Origin: Gemmatimonadota bacterium
Lineage (GTDB): Bacteria; Gemmatimonadota; Gemmatimonadetes; Gemmatimonadales; GWC2-71-9
NCBI GenBank assembly: GCA_003221005.1
Contig: QHTZ01000057.1
Coordinates: 1-45,526, forward strand
Reading direction: 5' to 3'
Length of the DNA: 45,526 bases
This document shows, one piece after another, positions 1 through 7,348 of the stretch. The notes below the pieces were generated by a model. The model was not told the origin of the DNA, did not search any database, and worked only from the letters and a program-made list of their open reading frames with translations. How positions within the stretch are numbered: position 1 is the first letter of the stretch; each line of letters begins with the position of its first letter. A program made the translations under genes and the position numbers.

Positions 1-729
1 CGAGGACAACAGCAATTCGTGCCCATCCGTGCGCACCGCAACCTTCTGGTCGGTGCTCGTCGAATTGAGCTCGGACACGGCGACTGCGGGACCGAGCGGC
101 TCACCGGCGCTCGACAGGGAGACCCTGTAGATGTCTTGGTCGCCGCCGGTGGGACCCCGATTGAAGTACAACGTGGCGGTTCCTTCCCCGTCTCCTCGCA
201 CGTAATACGCCGCCTGCTCGTTCACCGCGGTATTCACGTCGGGGCCCAGGTTCACCGGGTCGCCCCAGATGTCACCGTCCGCGCCGGTGCTGATCCGCAG
301 CGACACCCAGATGTCGGAGCCGCCCTGGCCACTCGATCGGCCACTGTAGAAGAACAGCATCCGCCCGTCGTCCGAGAGAGTCGGCGCTCCCTCGTTCGTT
401 GAGGTGTTGATGGGGGCCTCGAGATTCACCGGCGTTTCCCAGGAGCACTGCAAGCACCTGCGGTGGGACACCCAGATGTCGTTTCCGCCCAGTCCACCCG
501 GTCGAGTCGAGACGAAGTACAGCGCGTGCTGATCTGGGGACAGGCCGGCGTTCATGTCGGCAGCGCTCGAGTTGACCACCGGGCCGAGGTTCACCGGCTG
601 GGACCACTCGGCGTTGTCGAAGCGGTCGGCCAAGATCGGCCTGAGCCGAGCCTGCGGCGCGACCGCCGTGTCGTTGCAGGCTAGCGCCACGAGTGTGGCG
701 CTAAGCCAGAGTATCGAGCCCTTGGTCAT
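1..729 (-). CDS. PD40 beta-propeller lipoprotein, partial at window edge
   Basis: Secreted lipoprotein made of PD40/TolB-type propeller repeats; its C-terminus lies beyond the left edge. A signal peptide ends in a lipobox (LVALAC, Cys18). Repeats of the type 'S.D...L.F.S.R.GG.GG.DIWVS' follow. Known PD40 proteins of this kind often bind peptidoglycan or carbohydrate or act as scaffolds; no enzyme motif is visible and the ligand is unknown. The ATG overlaps the stop of the upstream PD40 gene (ATGA), and an AAGGAGG ribosome site lies inside that gene's last codons, so translation is probably coupled. It is a close paralogue of the gene at 6059-7018, colinear along its whole visible length. Confidence 0.8.
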   Translation of the reverse strand, partial: MTKGSILWLSATLVALACNDTAVAPQARLRPILADRFDNAEWSQPVNLGPVVNSSAADMNAGLSPDQHALYFVSTRPGGLGGNDIWVSHRRCLQCSWETPVNLEAPINTSTNEGAPTLSDDGRMLFFYSGRSSGQGGSDIWVSLRISTGADGDIWGDPVNLGPDVNTAVNEQAAYYVRGDGEGTATLYFNRGPTGGDQDIYRVSLSSAGEPLGPAVAVSELNSTSTDQKVAVRTDGHELLLSS

Positions 730-1433
730 GGAGCCTCCTTGCCGCTCGGCGTGCGCGTTGACATGTAGATGTCCCTCCCCCCGACACCCGCCGGCCGATC
801 CGAATCGAACAATAGGATGCGGCCGTCTGGCGACAAACTGGGGGTCAGCTCACCGAACACCGAGTTCACGGCTCCAACGTTTTCAGGCGTCGACCAGGCA
901 TCGTTCGGGCTGCGTCGAGTGGACATCCAGATATCGTTGAGGCCGATCGAACCGGCGCGGTTGGACGCGAAAAAGATCTCTCGTTCATCGAAGCGGACCG
1001 TCGGGCTTACGTCATTCGCCACTGGGTCGCTGAGCTCGACAATGAGGACGGCGGGCCCAAGCGTCTGGCCGTCCCGCGTCACTGGCGCATAGTAGAGGTC
1101 ACCCGTGCCAGCAAGCGGCTGCCGATTGAAATAGATATTCCCTCGGAGGTAGTCCCCCATGTTCTCCGCCGCTGCTGTGTTTACGTCTGTCCCAAGGCGT
1201 TCGGGGACTTCCCAGCTGAAGTCGTCCTTGCGGTCGGCTCGATGCGAGACGTAGATGTCGTTGTCTCCCGCCCCACCGGGCCGAGCGCTGCTGAAGAACA
1301 GGAGGTGCTCGTCATCGGACAGCTCCGGCCCGACGTCCGAGAACGTCGAGTTAAGAACGGCGACGTTCACGGGTGTCTCCCAGGGACAATCGGCGCAGTC
1401 GCGCTGCGAGACCCAGATGTCGTTATTCCCCAC
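726..1433 (-). CDS. PD40 beta-propeller protein, 3' part of a frameshifted gene
   Basis: This frame carries most of a second PD40 propeller lipoprotein (about 235 residues), with several 'LFFSS.RPGG.GDNDIYVS'-type repeats. It lacks its own signal peptide: the N-terminus is in another frame just upstream (1439-1660). Joining the two frames at the G-run near 1433-1438 (minus strand) restores the family pattern 'SNRVGG(W)GNNDIWVS', so one base is missing relative to an intact gene. Either the gene is a recent pseudogene or the base was lost in sequencing of a homopolymer. It ends in an ATGA overlap with the next PD40 gene. Confidence 0.75.
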   Translation of the reverse strand: MGNNDIWVSQRDCADCPWETPVNVAVLNSTFSDVGPELSDDEHLLFFSSARPGGAGDNDIYVSHRADRKDDFSWEVPERLGTDVNTAAAENMGDYLRGNIYFNRQPLAGTGDLYYAPVTRDGQTLGPAVLIVELSDPVANDVSPTVRFDEREIFFASNRAGSIGLNDIWMSTRRSPNDAWSTPENVGAVNSVFGELTPSLSPDGRILLFDSDRPAGVGGRDIYMSTRTPSGKEAP

Positions 1434-1660
1434 CCCCCGACGCGGTTGGACGCGAAAAAGAGGCTGAGGCCATCTTTGGAAATGGCCGCGTGGTTATCGA
1501 TCGCCGTGGAATTGATCACTGGGCCGAGGTTCACGGGCGCAGACCACTCGGAGTTGGCAAAAAACATGGCCTGGATGCCGTACACGATCTCGTCGGACTC
1601 AGGGCCGCAGGCAATCAGCGCCACCGCGCCCAGCACGCCGGTCCAGCGTTTTGCGTTCAT
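1367..1660 (-). pseudogene. N-terminal fragment of the frameshifted PD40 lipoprotein
   Basis: The fragment begins at an ATG preceded by GAGGTGAG. It encodes a lipoprotein signal (VALIAC, Cys18), then 'SEWSAPVNLGPVINSTAID', which matches the opening of the two other PD40 lipoproteins here. After 'LFFASNRVGG' it leaves the family frame and reads nonsense to a stop at 1367. The correct continuation is in the neighbouring frame (726-1433). A GTG three codons upstream is possible but has worse spacing. Confidence 0.75.
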
Positions 1661-1704
1661 AACTCTCACCTCGCTAGAGGATCGGTGCCGTGCCCTGAAG
1701 GGCT

Positions 1705-1754
1705 GGCTCGGCGTAACCAGGCGTCTTTAAAAGACGCGCGGCTTTGGCCGAGCC
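1705..1754. terminator. Nested inverted repeat between beta-helix and PD40 genes
   Basis: Outer arms GGCTCGGC (1705-1712) and GCCGAGCC (1747-1754) enclose an inner hairpin GCGTCTTT (1721-1728) / AAAGACGC (1730-1737). It lies in the spacer after the beta-helix gene ending at 1814 and before the PD40 gene starting at 1660 (minus strand). There is no clear T-run, so it may be a factor-dependent terminator or processing site. Confidence 0.45.
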
Positions 1755-1813
1755 GGCGTTTCAACGCACGGATACGGGGCAAGATCTCCCCGCGATGGTG
1801 CTTGAGCCTTCTG

Positions 1814-3058
1814 TCAAGGACAGCTCGTCGCCCGCGTGCCTGCGATCGGCGCCGTGGCGAAGGGGGTGTAGGTCGGCGTCGCCGCTCCAGGCTCCACGAC
1901 AAGGGCGGCGGTCCCGGTGCCGGGCGGCGCTCCAACACTCGTCGGCCCGCTCGCCGAGCCCCACCAGTTGCAGCTCGCGTCGAGGGATGTCGTGATGTTC
2001 GGGGCCACCCGGAGTCCAGCGTGGGCGTTCCCCTCTATGTCGTTGAACCGCACCACCGGCGCGGACGGGGGGAAGGCACGGATGCTGCCTACCCAGATTG
2101 CCGCCGGCAGCGCGTTTGAGATGGGCACGGCGCAGTCCTGTAGAAAGCCCACGATCGAGTTCCGCTCGACGCGCCCCGTGTACAGCTCGTAACGAATGGC
2201 GGTCGTCGGGAGGCAGGAGCCACGACTGTTGCGGATCCTGTTCCCGATGACGTTGACGACCCCGGTAAAGCCGATGTTCGCGGTTTGCGTCGCGACGGGC
2301 CCGATGTCGATCGCGGCAGCCCGCCCCGGCGGATGGCATTCATCCAGATCGTTGTTGACGATATCGGCGTTGATCCCGCTACTACTAAACGCCAGGATGA
2401 ACATGCACACCCCGGTTCGGCGGATCACGTTGTCTTCGAGCGTCGCGTCCATGTCGGCCTGCAGGCTGATGCCGTATGGGCCCAGGTCACCCCCGTCGAG
2501 GAAGCTCTCCCGCACCACGAGGCGAGCCCGCCCGCCAGTCTGCGCGGCATTGTTGGCTATCCGCACCAGGCGGTTGTTGCCGGGACCGACTCCCACGGCG
2601 ACGATCGTGACGTGCTCGATGGTGACGTCCACGACACCGTTGCCGAAAACTCCGTTCACGCCCGGCTTGATCACGGTCAGATCTCGGATCGTGACGGGGC
2701 TCGGTGTAGCGACCTCGACGGCCGTGGTGGGCGCTCCCGGCGGTGCGATGATCACCGGCCCGCTCCCATCCCCGATCCCCTCGAGCGTGAGCCCCTTGTC
2801 GATCACGAGCGCTTCGGCGTAGGTGCCGGGTTTGACCTGCACGAGGCCCCCAGGCTCCACCATCTCAATCGCCTCTTTAATGGTGGCCGCGATGGCTGCG
2901 CCGTTGGCGTTGGGGTTCACCACGATCGTATGCTGCCGAGGGACGCCGCCCCGGTCGAAGCTCGGCGCGAGCGCGGCGTCCAGGCCGGCGGCGGGCTCGC
3001 CGCACGCCCAGACCAGCGCGCCCGCGAGCACGGCCATGCCCAAGACCTTCCGATTCAC
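1814..3058 (-). CDS. Right-handed beta-helix repeat lipoprotein
   Basis: Predicted outer-surface lipoprotein of about 414 residues. It has a signal peptide with lipobox (LVWAC, Cys19), then a DUF1565/NosD-like start ('GTYAEALVIDKGLTLEGIGDG') and parallel beta-helix coils rich in 'V.I..N.I...G' patterns; the tail includes 'CNWWGSASGP', common in this fold. Such proteins bind or cleave polysaccharides, but no catalytic set is recognisable. The GTG at 3058 is chosen because AGGAGG lies 6 bases upstream and the signal peptide starts there; an upstream ATG at 3103 would translate the intergenic repeat. Paralogue of 4739-6013. Its signal peptide, leader and ribosome site are nearly identical to those of the hydrolase gene ending at 3197. 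Confidence 0.85.
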   Translation of the reverse strand: MNRKVLGMAVLAGALVWACGEPAAGLDAALAPSFDRGGVPRQHTIVVNPNANGAAIAATIKEAIEMVEPGGLVQVKPGTYAEALVIDKGLTLEGIGDGSGPVIIAPPGAPTTAVEVATPSPVTIRDLTVIKPGVNGVFGNGVVDVTIEHVTIVAVGVGPGNNRLVRIANNAAQTGGRARLVVRESFLDGGDLGPYGISLQADMDATLEDNVIRRTGVCMFILAFSSSGINADIVNNDLDECHPPGRAAAIDIGPVATQTANIGFTGVVNVIGNRIRNSRGSCLPTTAIRYELYTGRVERNSIVGFLQDCAVPISNALPAAIWVGSIRAFPPSAPVVRFNDIEGNAHAGLRVAPNITTSLDASCNWWGSASGPTSVGAPPGTGTAALVVEPGAATPTYTPFATAPIAGTRATSCP

Positions 3059-3072
3059 GAGCCACCTCCTGT

Positions 3073-3112
3073 ATTTCGAAATTGCGCATTGGACATTGGA
3101 CATTGGACATTC
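3073..3112. repeat. GGACATT tandem repeat, half of a palindromic element
   Basis: ATTTCGAAATTG is followed by CATTGGACATTGGACATTGG-type tandem heptamers. It equals the right half of the fuller palindrome at 4665-4734, and both copies sit just upstream of a ribosome site plus an NRKVL signal peptide. When translated it gives the 'MSNVQC..' and 'GHWTLDIG' peptides that appear as spurious N-terminal extensions. Confidence 0.85.
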
Positions 3113-3168
3113 TGCAGTTTAGCGGCCCGTCGCTCCCGTCCCCGCGATCGGCGCCGCGGCGAACCGGC
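3113..3168 (-). pseudogene. 3'-end remnant of a beta-helix lipoprotein gene
   Basis: On the minus strand this reads 'FAAAPIAGTGATG' then a stop. That matches the last residues (FATAPIAGTGATGC) and stop-codon context of the intact beta-helix gene at 4739-6013, and similarity continues into the adjoining repeat. Nothing of the rest of that gene is present. It is a ghost left by duplication or recombination between the hydrolase gene and the next beta-helix gene. Confidence 0.7.
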
Positions 3169-3196
3169 GTCTCGCGAAAGTGCCCCGACGCCTCAG

Positions 3197-4645
3197 TCAT
3201 CGCTGCGATCGGCGTCCATCGGTGCAGCCCTGACCCTCAGGGCATGTTGCATCTCCACGCAGAATCGTCTCGGCCGACAGGACATTGGGCTCGTGCTGCA
3301 TCAAATACCTCGGCGTGAGATAGCGCGTGAAACGCAGCCCATCGGCTCCCTGCTCATCGAGCGCCGCATTGAAAAACGACACGGCCAGGATGACCGAGAG
3401 GCGCGACACCTCGCGGGCATCCTGGGTGCGAGGCACGTTACTCTCCGTGACATCGACGCCCGTGATCGTCTGGACGAGCGGTCTGATGTCCACCGGCTCG
3501 ACGAACGCATCGTAGGAGCAGTAGTCGAGCGTGCTGCCGAACGTCGCCACCGTCGGCGTGAGCAGCGTACGGACCGTCCGGTCTTCCAGGATCGCCCGCG
3601 GATTCGCGAGACGCACGCCGCCCGCCGCCTGCATTCTCGCGCACAGGGCGGAGCCGAAGCTCAGATGCTCGGCGTCCCTGACGACCACAAAGAGCCGGGA
3701 GTTGCTGGAGAGCATGTCGAAGAACGCCCGCACCACCGGCACGGGTTGCGTCTCGTCGGATGCCCCCGCCATCATCAAGATGGGCACTCGTACCGCTGCC
3801 ATCTCGGCGGGTGCGAACGTCAGACGGCCGGAGGACATGGTCATGATCGCGTCGATCCGAGACTCAATGGGGATGCCCAAGGCGCTGCTGCCGGCGACCG
3901 CTGCCATGGCGGTGAGCATCCCCCTGGAGTGACCGATCACGCCGACGCGCGCCACGTCGATTCGGCTTCCGAACCGGGCTGCGTTGAGGTTTGTGAATTC
4001 GTCGATCAGCGCGGAGACGTCGCGGACGCGGTTCTTGACGCTCGTGCCGATCGCCTCGCCACCGCACGGAGGCTGGAGCGCATCCAGGCACGCGAGAAGG
4101 GAGCTCCCGACGAGCTGATTGATGTAATCGACGAGCGCGTCGTCCTGGGAGTTGTTGGTGTGCTCCGCGCTCGCCACGACGAACCCGTGGCTCGCGATGG
4201 CTTCCGCGGTGAACGCATGATCGAGGGCGTCGGTGCCGGACCCGTGGGACCAGATCAGCAACGGAAACCGTGGTCCCCGAGCGTCAATGTCCGCCCCCTC
4301 GTGGGCCAGCGGCGAGGGAATCGTAAAAGTCAGCGGGTCGTAGGTTCCCGGGACGAGCGGGACGCCGAACAGACGCGATCGGTAGGCCGTGCGCGGCGCC
4401 GCAGTGACGCCCGCGGGGTGCGCGGGATACCACACGTGAACATCGAGCGGCCGCCGCTCGCCCGCGCTTCCCGTGTGCACAACCTGGATCATGGTGTGAC
4501 CGACGCCGTAAGGCCCTACATCCTCAGGAACTCCATCCGCCATGAGGCTCGGTCGCAACGTAGCGTCCGGTCCGGCGGCGGGCTCGCCGCACGCCCACGT
4601 CAGCGCGCCCGCGAGCACGGCGATGCTCAAGACCTTCCGATTCAT
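3197..4645 (-). CDS. Alpha/beta-hydrolase lipoprotein, PAF-acetylhydrolase/dienelactone-hydrolase-like
   Basis: Secreted lipoprotein esterase of about 482 residues. It has a signal peptide with lipobox (LTWAC, Cys19), then an alpha/beta-hydrolase fold: oxyanion-type 'WSHGSG', nucleophile elbow GHSRG (Ser240), a candidate Asp in 'GASDETQ' and His in 'DAEHLSF'. The arrangement resembles platelet-activating-factor acetylhydrolase-like and dienelactone-hydrolase-like proteins; the substrate is unknown. A start at 4645 (AGGAGGTG ribosome site) is preferred over 4732, which would translate the palindromic repeat. Signal peptide and leader are nearly identical to those of the beta-helix gene downstream. 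Confidence 0.85.
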   Translation of the reverse strand: MNRKVLSIAVLAGALTWACGEPAAGPDATLRPSLMADGVPEDVGPYGVGHTMIQVVHTGSAGERRPLDVHVWYPAHPAGVTAAPRTAYRSRLFGVPLVPGTYDPLTFTIPSPLAHEGADIDARGPRFPLLIWSHGSGTDALDHAFTAEAIASHGFVVASAEHTNNSQDDALVDYINQLVGSSLLACLDALQPPCGGEAIGTSVKNRVRDVSALIDEFTNLNAARFGSRIDVARVGVIGHSRGMLTAMAAVAGSSALGIPIESRIDAIMTMSSGRLTFAPAEMAAVRVPILMMAGASDETQPVPVVRAFFDMLSSNSRLFVVVRDAEHLSFGSALCARMQAAGGVRLANPRAILEDRTVRTLLTPTVATFGSTLDYCSYDAFVEPVDIRPLVQTITGVDVTESNVPRTQDAREVSRLSVILAVSFFNAALDEQGADGLRFTRYLTPRYLMQHEPNVLSAETILRGDATCPEGQGCTDGRRSQR

Positions 4646-4664
4646 GAGACACCTCCTGTCAAAC

Positions 4665-4734
4665 GAATGTCCAAGGTCGAATGTCCAATGCTCAATTTCG
4701 AAATTGGACATTGAGCATTGGACATTGGACATTC
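4665..4734. repeat. GGACATT palindromic repeat element
   Basis: Imperfect long palindrome centred on TTTCGAAA. The left arm is GAATGTCCAATGCTCAATTT; the right arm carries the complement with extra GGACATT heptamers. It fills the space between the beta-helix gene (stop at 4739) and the hydrolase start. It could fold into a long hairpin in RNA or act as a recombination seed. A half copy lies at 3073-3112. Confidence 0.85.
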
Positions 4735-4738
4735 TGGT

Positions 4739-6013
4739 TTAGCATCCCGTCGCCCCTGTCCCCGCGATCGGCGCCGTGGCGAACGGCGCGAACACCGGCG
4801 TCGCCGCGCCTGGCTGGACGACGAGGGCGTCCCCCGTACCGGTGCCCACCCCCGACGGCCCGCTCGCCGCGCCATACCAGTTGCAGCGCGCCTCCAGGGC
4901 CGTGGTCTGGTTCGGGCCAATGCGGAGTCCGGCCTGCGCGTTGCCCACGATGTCGTTGAACCGCACGACCACCGTGGTCGCGGGGAGCCCGCGAATGCTT
5001 CCCACCCAGATCCCGGCGGGCAGGACGCGTGCTGATGGGAACGCGCACGCCGCCACGGCACTCGGGATGCGATTGCGCTCAATGCGTCCAGAAAAGAACT
5101 CGTAGTTGATGGCGCTCGTGGTGAGACATGAGCCCCGACTGTTCCTGATCGTGTTGCCCATGATGTTCACGACGCCCGTTGCGGTCGCGGGTCCCGGCAA
5201 CGGGAGCCCACCCGCCGCTGTACCAATGAGCAACGCTCCCGCCCGTCCGAGCGGATAGCATTCGTCGAGATCGTTGCCGATAACGTCGGCATTCGTTTCG
5301 CCGCCGAGGTCGGCGCGCATGACCACATGAATGCACGCACCTCCCATATGGCGGACCACGTTGCGCTCGATCAGCGCATCCACGTCACCTGAGGGACGGA
5401 TTCCGAACATCTGGGGGAAGGGGGGAGTGCCCGAGTTGGCGAGGGGCACAGCTCCGTCCAGGAAGCTTTCCCGCACTACTAGGCGTGCCCGTCCGCCGGT
5501 CAGGCTGGCATTGTTAGCCACTGCGATCAGCTGCCCGACGCCAAGTGGCGGATTGACGGCTAGCAACGTGACGCGCTCGGCGGTGACGTCCACGACCCCG
5601 TTGCCGAGGACGCCGTTCGGACCGCTAACACGCACCGTCACATCGCGGATGAATACGGCCTCGGACGTGGCGACTTCGACCGCCGTGGTAGGCGCACCTG
5701 GGGGCGCAATGATCACCGGCTCGCTGCCGTCGCCGATCGCCTCAAGGGTCAGTCCCTTGTTGATGAGAAGCGCCTCAACATACGTCCCAGCCTTGATCTG
5801 CACCTTGCCCCCGGCCTCCACCATGTCGATGCCTTCTTGAATCGTGGCCGCGATCCCGTTGCCGCTGGCGTTCGGGTTCACCACGACCGTGTGGTGTTTG
5901 CCGACGTCCATGGCGAGGCTCGGCACGAGCCAGGCATCGGGCGCGAGCGTCGTGTCGGTACAGGCGAGCGTGGCGAGTGCTACGAACAGGGCGAACCTGC
6001 GGTTCCGCGTCAT
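4739..6013 (-). CDS. Right-handed beta-helix repeat lipoprotein (paralogue)
   Basis: Predicted lipoprotein of 424 residues: signal peptide and lipobox (LATLAC, Cys18), a beta-helix opening 'GTYVEALLINKGLTLEAIGDG', then repeated short strands and the 'CNWYGAASGP' tail motif. It aligns along its full length with the beta-helix gene at 1814-3058, including 'APPGAPTTAVEVAT' and 'ARLVVRESFLDG'. Its signal peptide differs from that paralogue, which instead shares the hydrolase signal. A GGAGGTGG ribosome site lies just before the ATG. The likely role is surface binding to a glycan or another lipoprotein; no catalytic residues can be assigned. Confidence 0.85.
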   Translation of the reverse strand: MTRNRRFALFVALATLACTDTTLAPDAWLVPSLAMDVGKHHTVVVNPNASGNGIAATIQEGIDMVEAGGKVQIKAGTYVEALLINKGLTLEAIGDGSEPVIIAPPGAPTTAVEVATSEAVFIRDVTVRVSGPNGVLGNGVVDVTAERVTLLAVNPPLGVGQLIAVANNASLTGGRARLVVRESFLDGAVPLANSGTPPFPQMFGIRPSGDVDALIERNVVRHMGGACIHVVMRADLGGETNADVIGNDLDECYPLGRAGALLIGTAAGGLPLPGPATATGVVNIMGNTIRNSRGSCLTTSAINYEFFSGRIERNRIPSAVAACAFPSARVLPAGIWVGSIRGLPATTVVVRFNDIVGNAQAGLRIGPNQTTALEARCNWYGAASGPSGVGTGTGDALVVQPGAATPVFAPFATAPIAGTGATGC

Positions 6014-6058
6014 ACCCCACCTCCATGGTTGCCATCCCGCGCCTTCAGCATGCTCGTC

Positions 6059-7018
6059 TTACGGCCCGCTCCGCCCCCGAGTCGACATCCAGAGATCGTT
6101 GCCCCCGCTCCCGCCAGGCCGGCTCGAGGTGAAGATCAGCGTCCCGCCGTCGCGCGACAGAACGGGTTGCGAGTCGACGAAAGGCGTGTTGAGCGGGGCG
6201 CCGAGATGCTCCGCGGCGGACCACGCGTCGTGGATGCCCTGGCGAGTGAACCGCCAGATGTCCAAGTCGCCGAACGTTCCCGTCCGATTGGAGGACAGCA
6301 GCAGCTCATGCCCGTCCGTGCGCACGGCCAGCTTTTGGTCGGTGCTCGTCGAATTGAGCTCGGTCAAGACCACGGCGGGGCCGAGCGGCTCACCGTCGCT
6401 CGACAAGGAGACCCTGTACATGTCTTGCGTGCCGCCGACGGGAGTCCGATTGAAGTACAACGTGGCGGTTCCTTCCCCGTCTCCTCGCACGTAATACGCC
6501 CCCTGTTCGTTCACAGCCGTATTCACGTCGGGGCCCAGGTTCACCGGGTCGCCCCAAACGTCACCGTCTGCGCCGGTGCTGATTCGCGGCGACGCGTAGA
6601 TGTCAGAGCCACCCTGGCCACCCGGACGGCCGCTGTAGAAGAACAGCATCCGCCCGTCGTCCGAGAGAGTCGGCGCTCCCTCGTTCGTGGAGGTGTTGAT
6701 GGGGGTCCCGAGGTTCACTGGCGTTTCCCAGGGGCACTGCACGCAACTGCGGTGGGAAACCCAGATGTCGTTTCCGCCCAGTCCACCCGGTCGAGTCGAG
6801 ACCAAATACAGCTCGTGCGCATCCGGGGACAGCCCGGCGTTCATGTCCAAGGCGCTCGAGTTGACCACCGGGCCGAGGTTCACCGGCTCCGACCACTCGG
6901 CGTTGTCGAACCGGTCAGCCAGGATCGGGCCGAGCCGAGCCCGCGGCGCGACGGTTGTGTCGCTACAAGCGAGCGCAGCGAGGAGCGCGGGCAACCAGAG
7001 CAGCCGATTCGTTGGCAT
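6059..7018 (-). CDS. PD40 beta-propeller lipoprotein
   Basis: Complete 319-residue member of the local PD40 family and first gene of the minus-strand cluster. The signal peptide ends in LAALAC (Cys18), followed by about six propeller segments with 'RPGGLGGNDIWVS', 'RPGGQGGSDIYAS', 'NRTGTFGDLDIW' and 'RPGGSGGNDLWMS'. It is nearly colinear with the partial gene at 1-729, indicating recent duplication. A GGGAGGTG ribosome site precedes the ATG. PD40 repeats occur in TolB and in peptidoglycan-associated proteins; no OmpA domain is present. Confidence 0.85.
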   Translation of the reverse strand: MPTNRLLWLPALLAALACSDTTVAPRARLGPILADRFDNAEWSEPVNLGPVVNSSALDMNAGLSPDAHELYLVSTRPGGLGGNDIWVSHRSCVQCPWETPVNLGTPINTSTNEGAPTLSDDGRMLFFYSGRPGGQGGSDIYASPRISTGADGDVWGDPVNLGPDVNTAVNEQGAYYVRGDGEGTATLYFNRTPVGGTQDMYRVSLSSDGEPLGPAVVLTELNSTSTDQKLAVRTDGHELLLSSNRTGTFGDLDIWRFTRQGIHDAWSAAEHLGAPLNTPFVDSQPVLSRDGGTLIFTSSRPGGSGGNDLWMSTRGRSGP

Positions 7019-7037
7019 AGCGCACCTCCCTATTTGG

Positions 7038-7043
7038 TCTATA
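7038..7043 (-). promoter_or_regulatory. Candidate -10 box (TATAGA) for the lipoprotein cluster
   Basis: On the minus strand TATAGA lies about 20 bases upstream of the first PD40 ATG and before a GGGAGGTG ribosome site. No convincing -35 box is visible at the usual spacing. A 7-bp inverted repeat AGTTCGA/TCGAACT (7075-7097) lies further upstream and could be an operator or terminator. Confidence 0.25.
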
Positions 7044-7138
7044 GCCAGATCGCTGCACCTACGTCCTGACCGTGAGTTCGAGGGATCGGGTCGAACTGGC
7101 TAACCTTAAAGGGTGCGCCCGAAACGGGCCCTCAGTAG

Positions 7139-7348
7139 CTACCCACGTGGGGGAGAAGCTCCACCGAAGACGTGTTCGAGATGGGCATCTCGGTTTCTGA
7201 AGCGAAGGTGGTGTACGAGCGGACGCCGCAGGAGTCCGACACGATGGGGACGCCGACGATCACCACCACCATCAGCGACCACGCCGGCAACCCCTTTGTG
7301 GGCGCGTTCGCGGCGATGGCCACGGCGATGGTCGGCGACGTGACCTAG
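7139..7348 (+). CDS. Possible small protein or gene fragment
   Basis: An open frame follows a TAG at 7136. The best starts are GTG 7172 or ATG 7181, giving about 55-58 residues with 'KVVYERTPQESD', 'TPTITTTISDHAG' and 'FVGAFAAMATAMVGDVT'. G/C-ending codons dominate, as in real genes here. I recognise no family. A weak GGGGGAG lies upstream of 7172. Its stop overlaps the stop of the convergent lipoprotein gene. It may be a relic of a longer gene. The rest of 7019-7138 holds only the candidate -10 box, an inverted repeat (7075-7097) and a small hairpin (7117-7129). Confidence 0.3.
   Translation, partial: LPTWGRSSTEDVFEMGISVSEAKVVYERTPQESDTMGTPTITTTISDHAGNPFVGAFAAMATAMVGDVT

Noticed and set aside
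3059-3103. Upstream ATG starts of the beta-helix (3103) and hydrolase (4732) genes
   Set aside because: They would translate the intergenic repeat ahead of good ribosome sites and signal peptides.
2285-4714. Long plus-strand frame over the lipoprotein cluster (about 809 codons)
   Set aside because: Shadow of the minus-strand hydrolase and beta-helix genes; its composition is rich in Arg/His and its ends lie in repeats.
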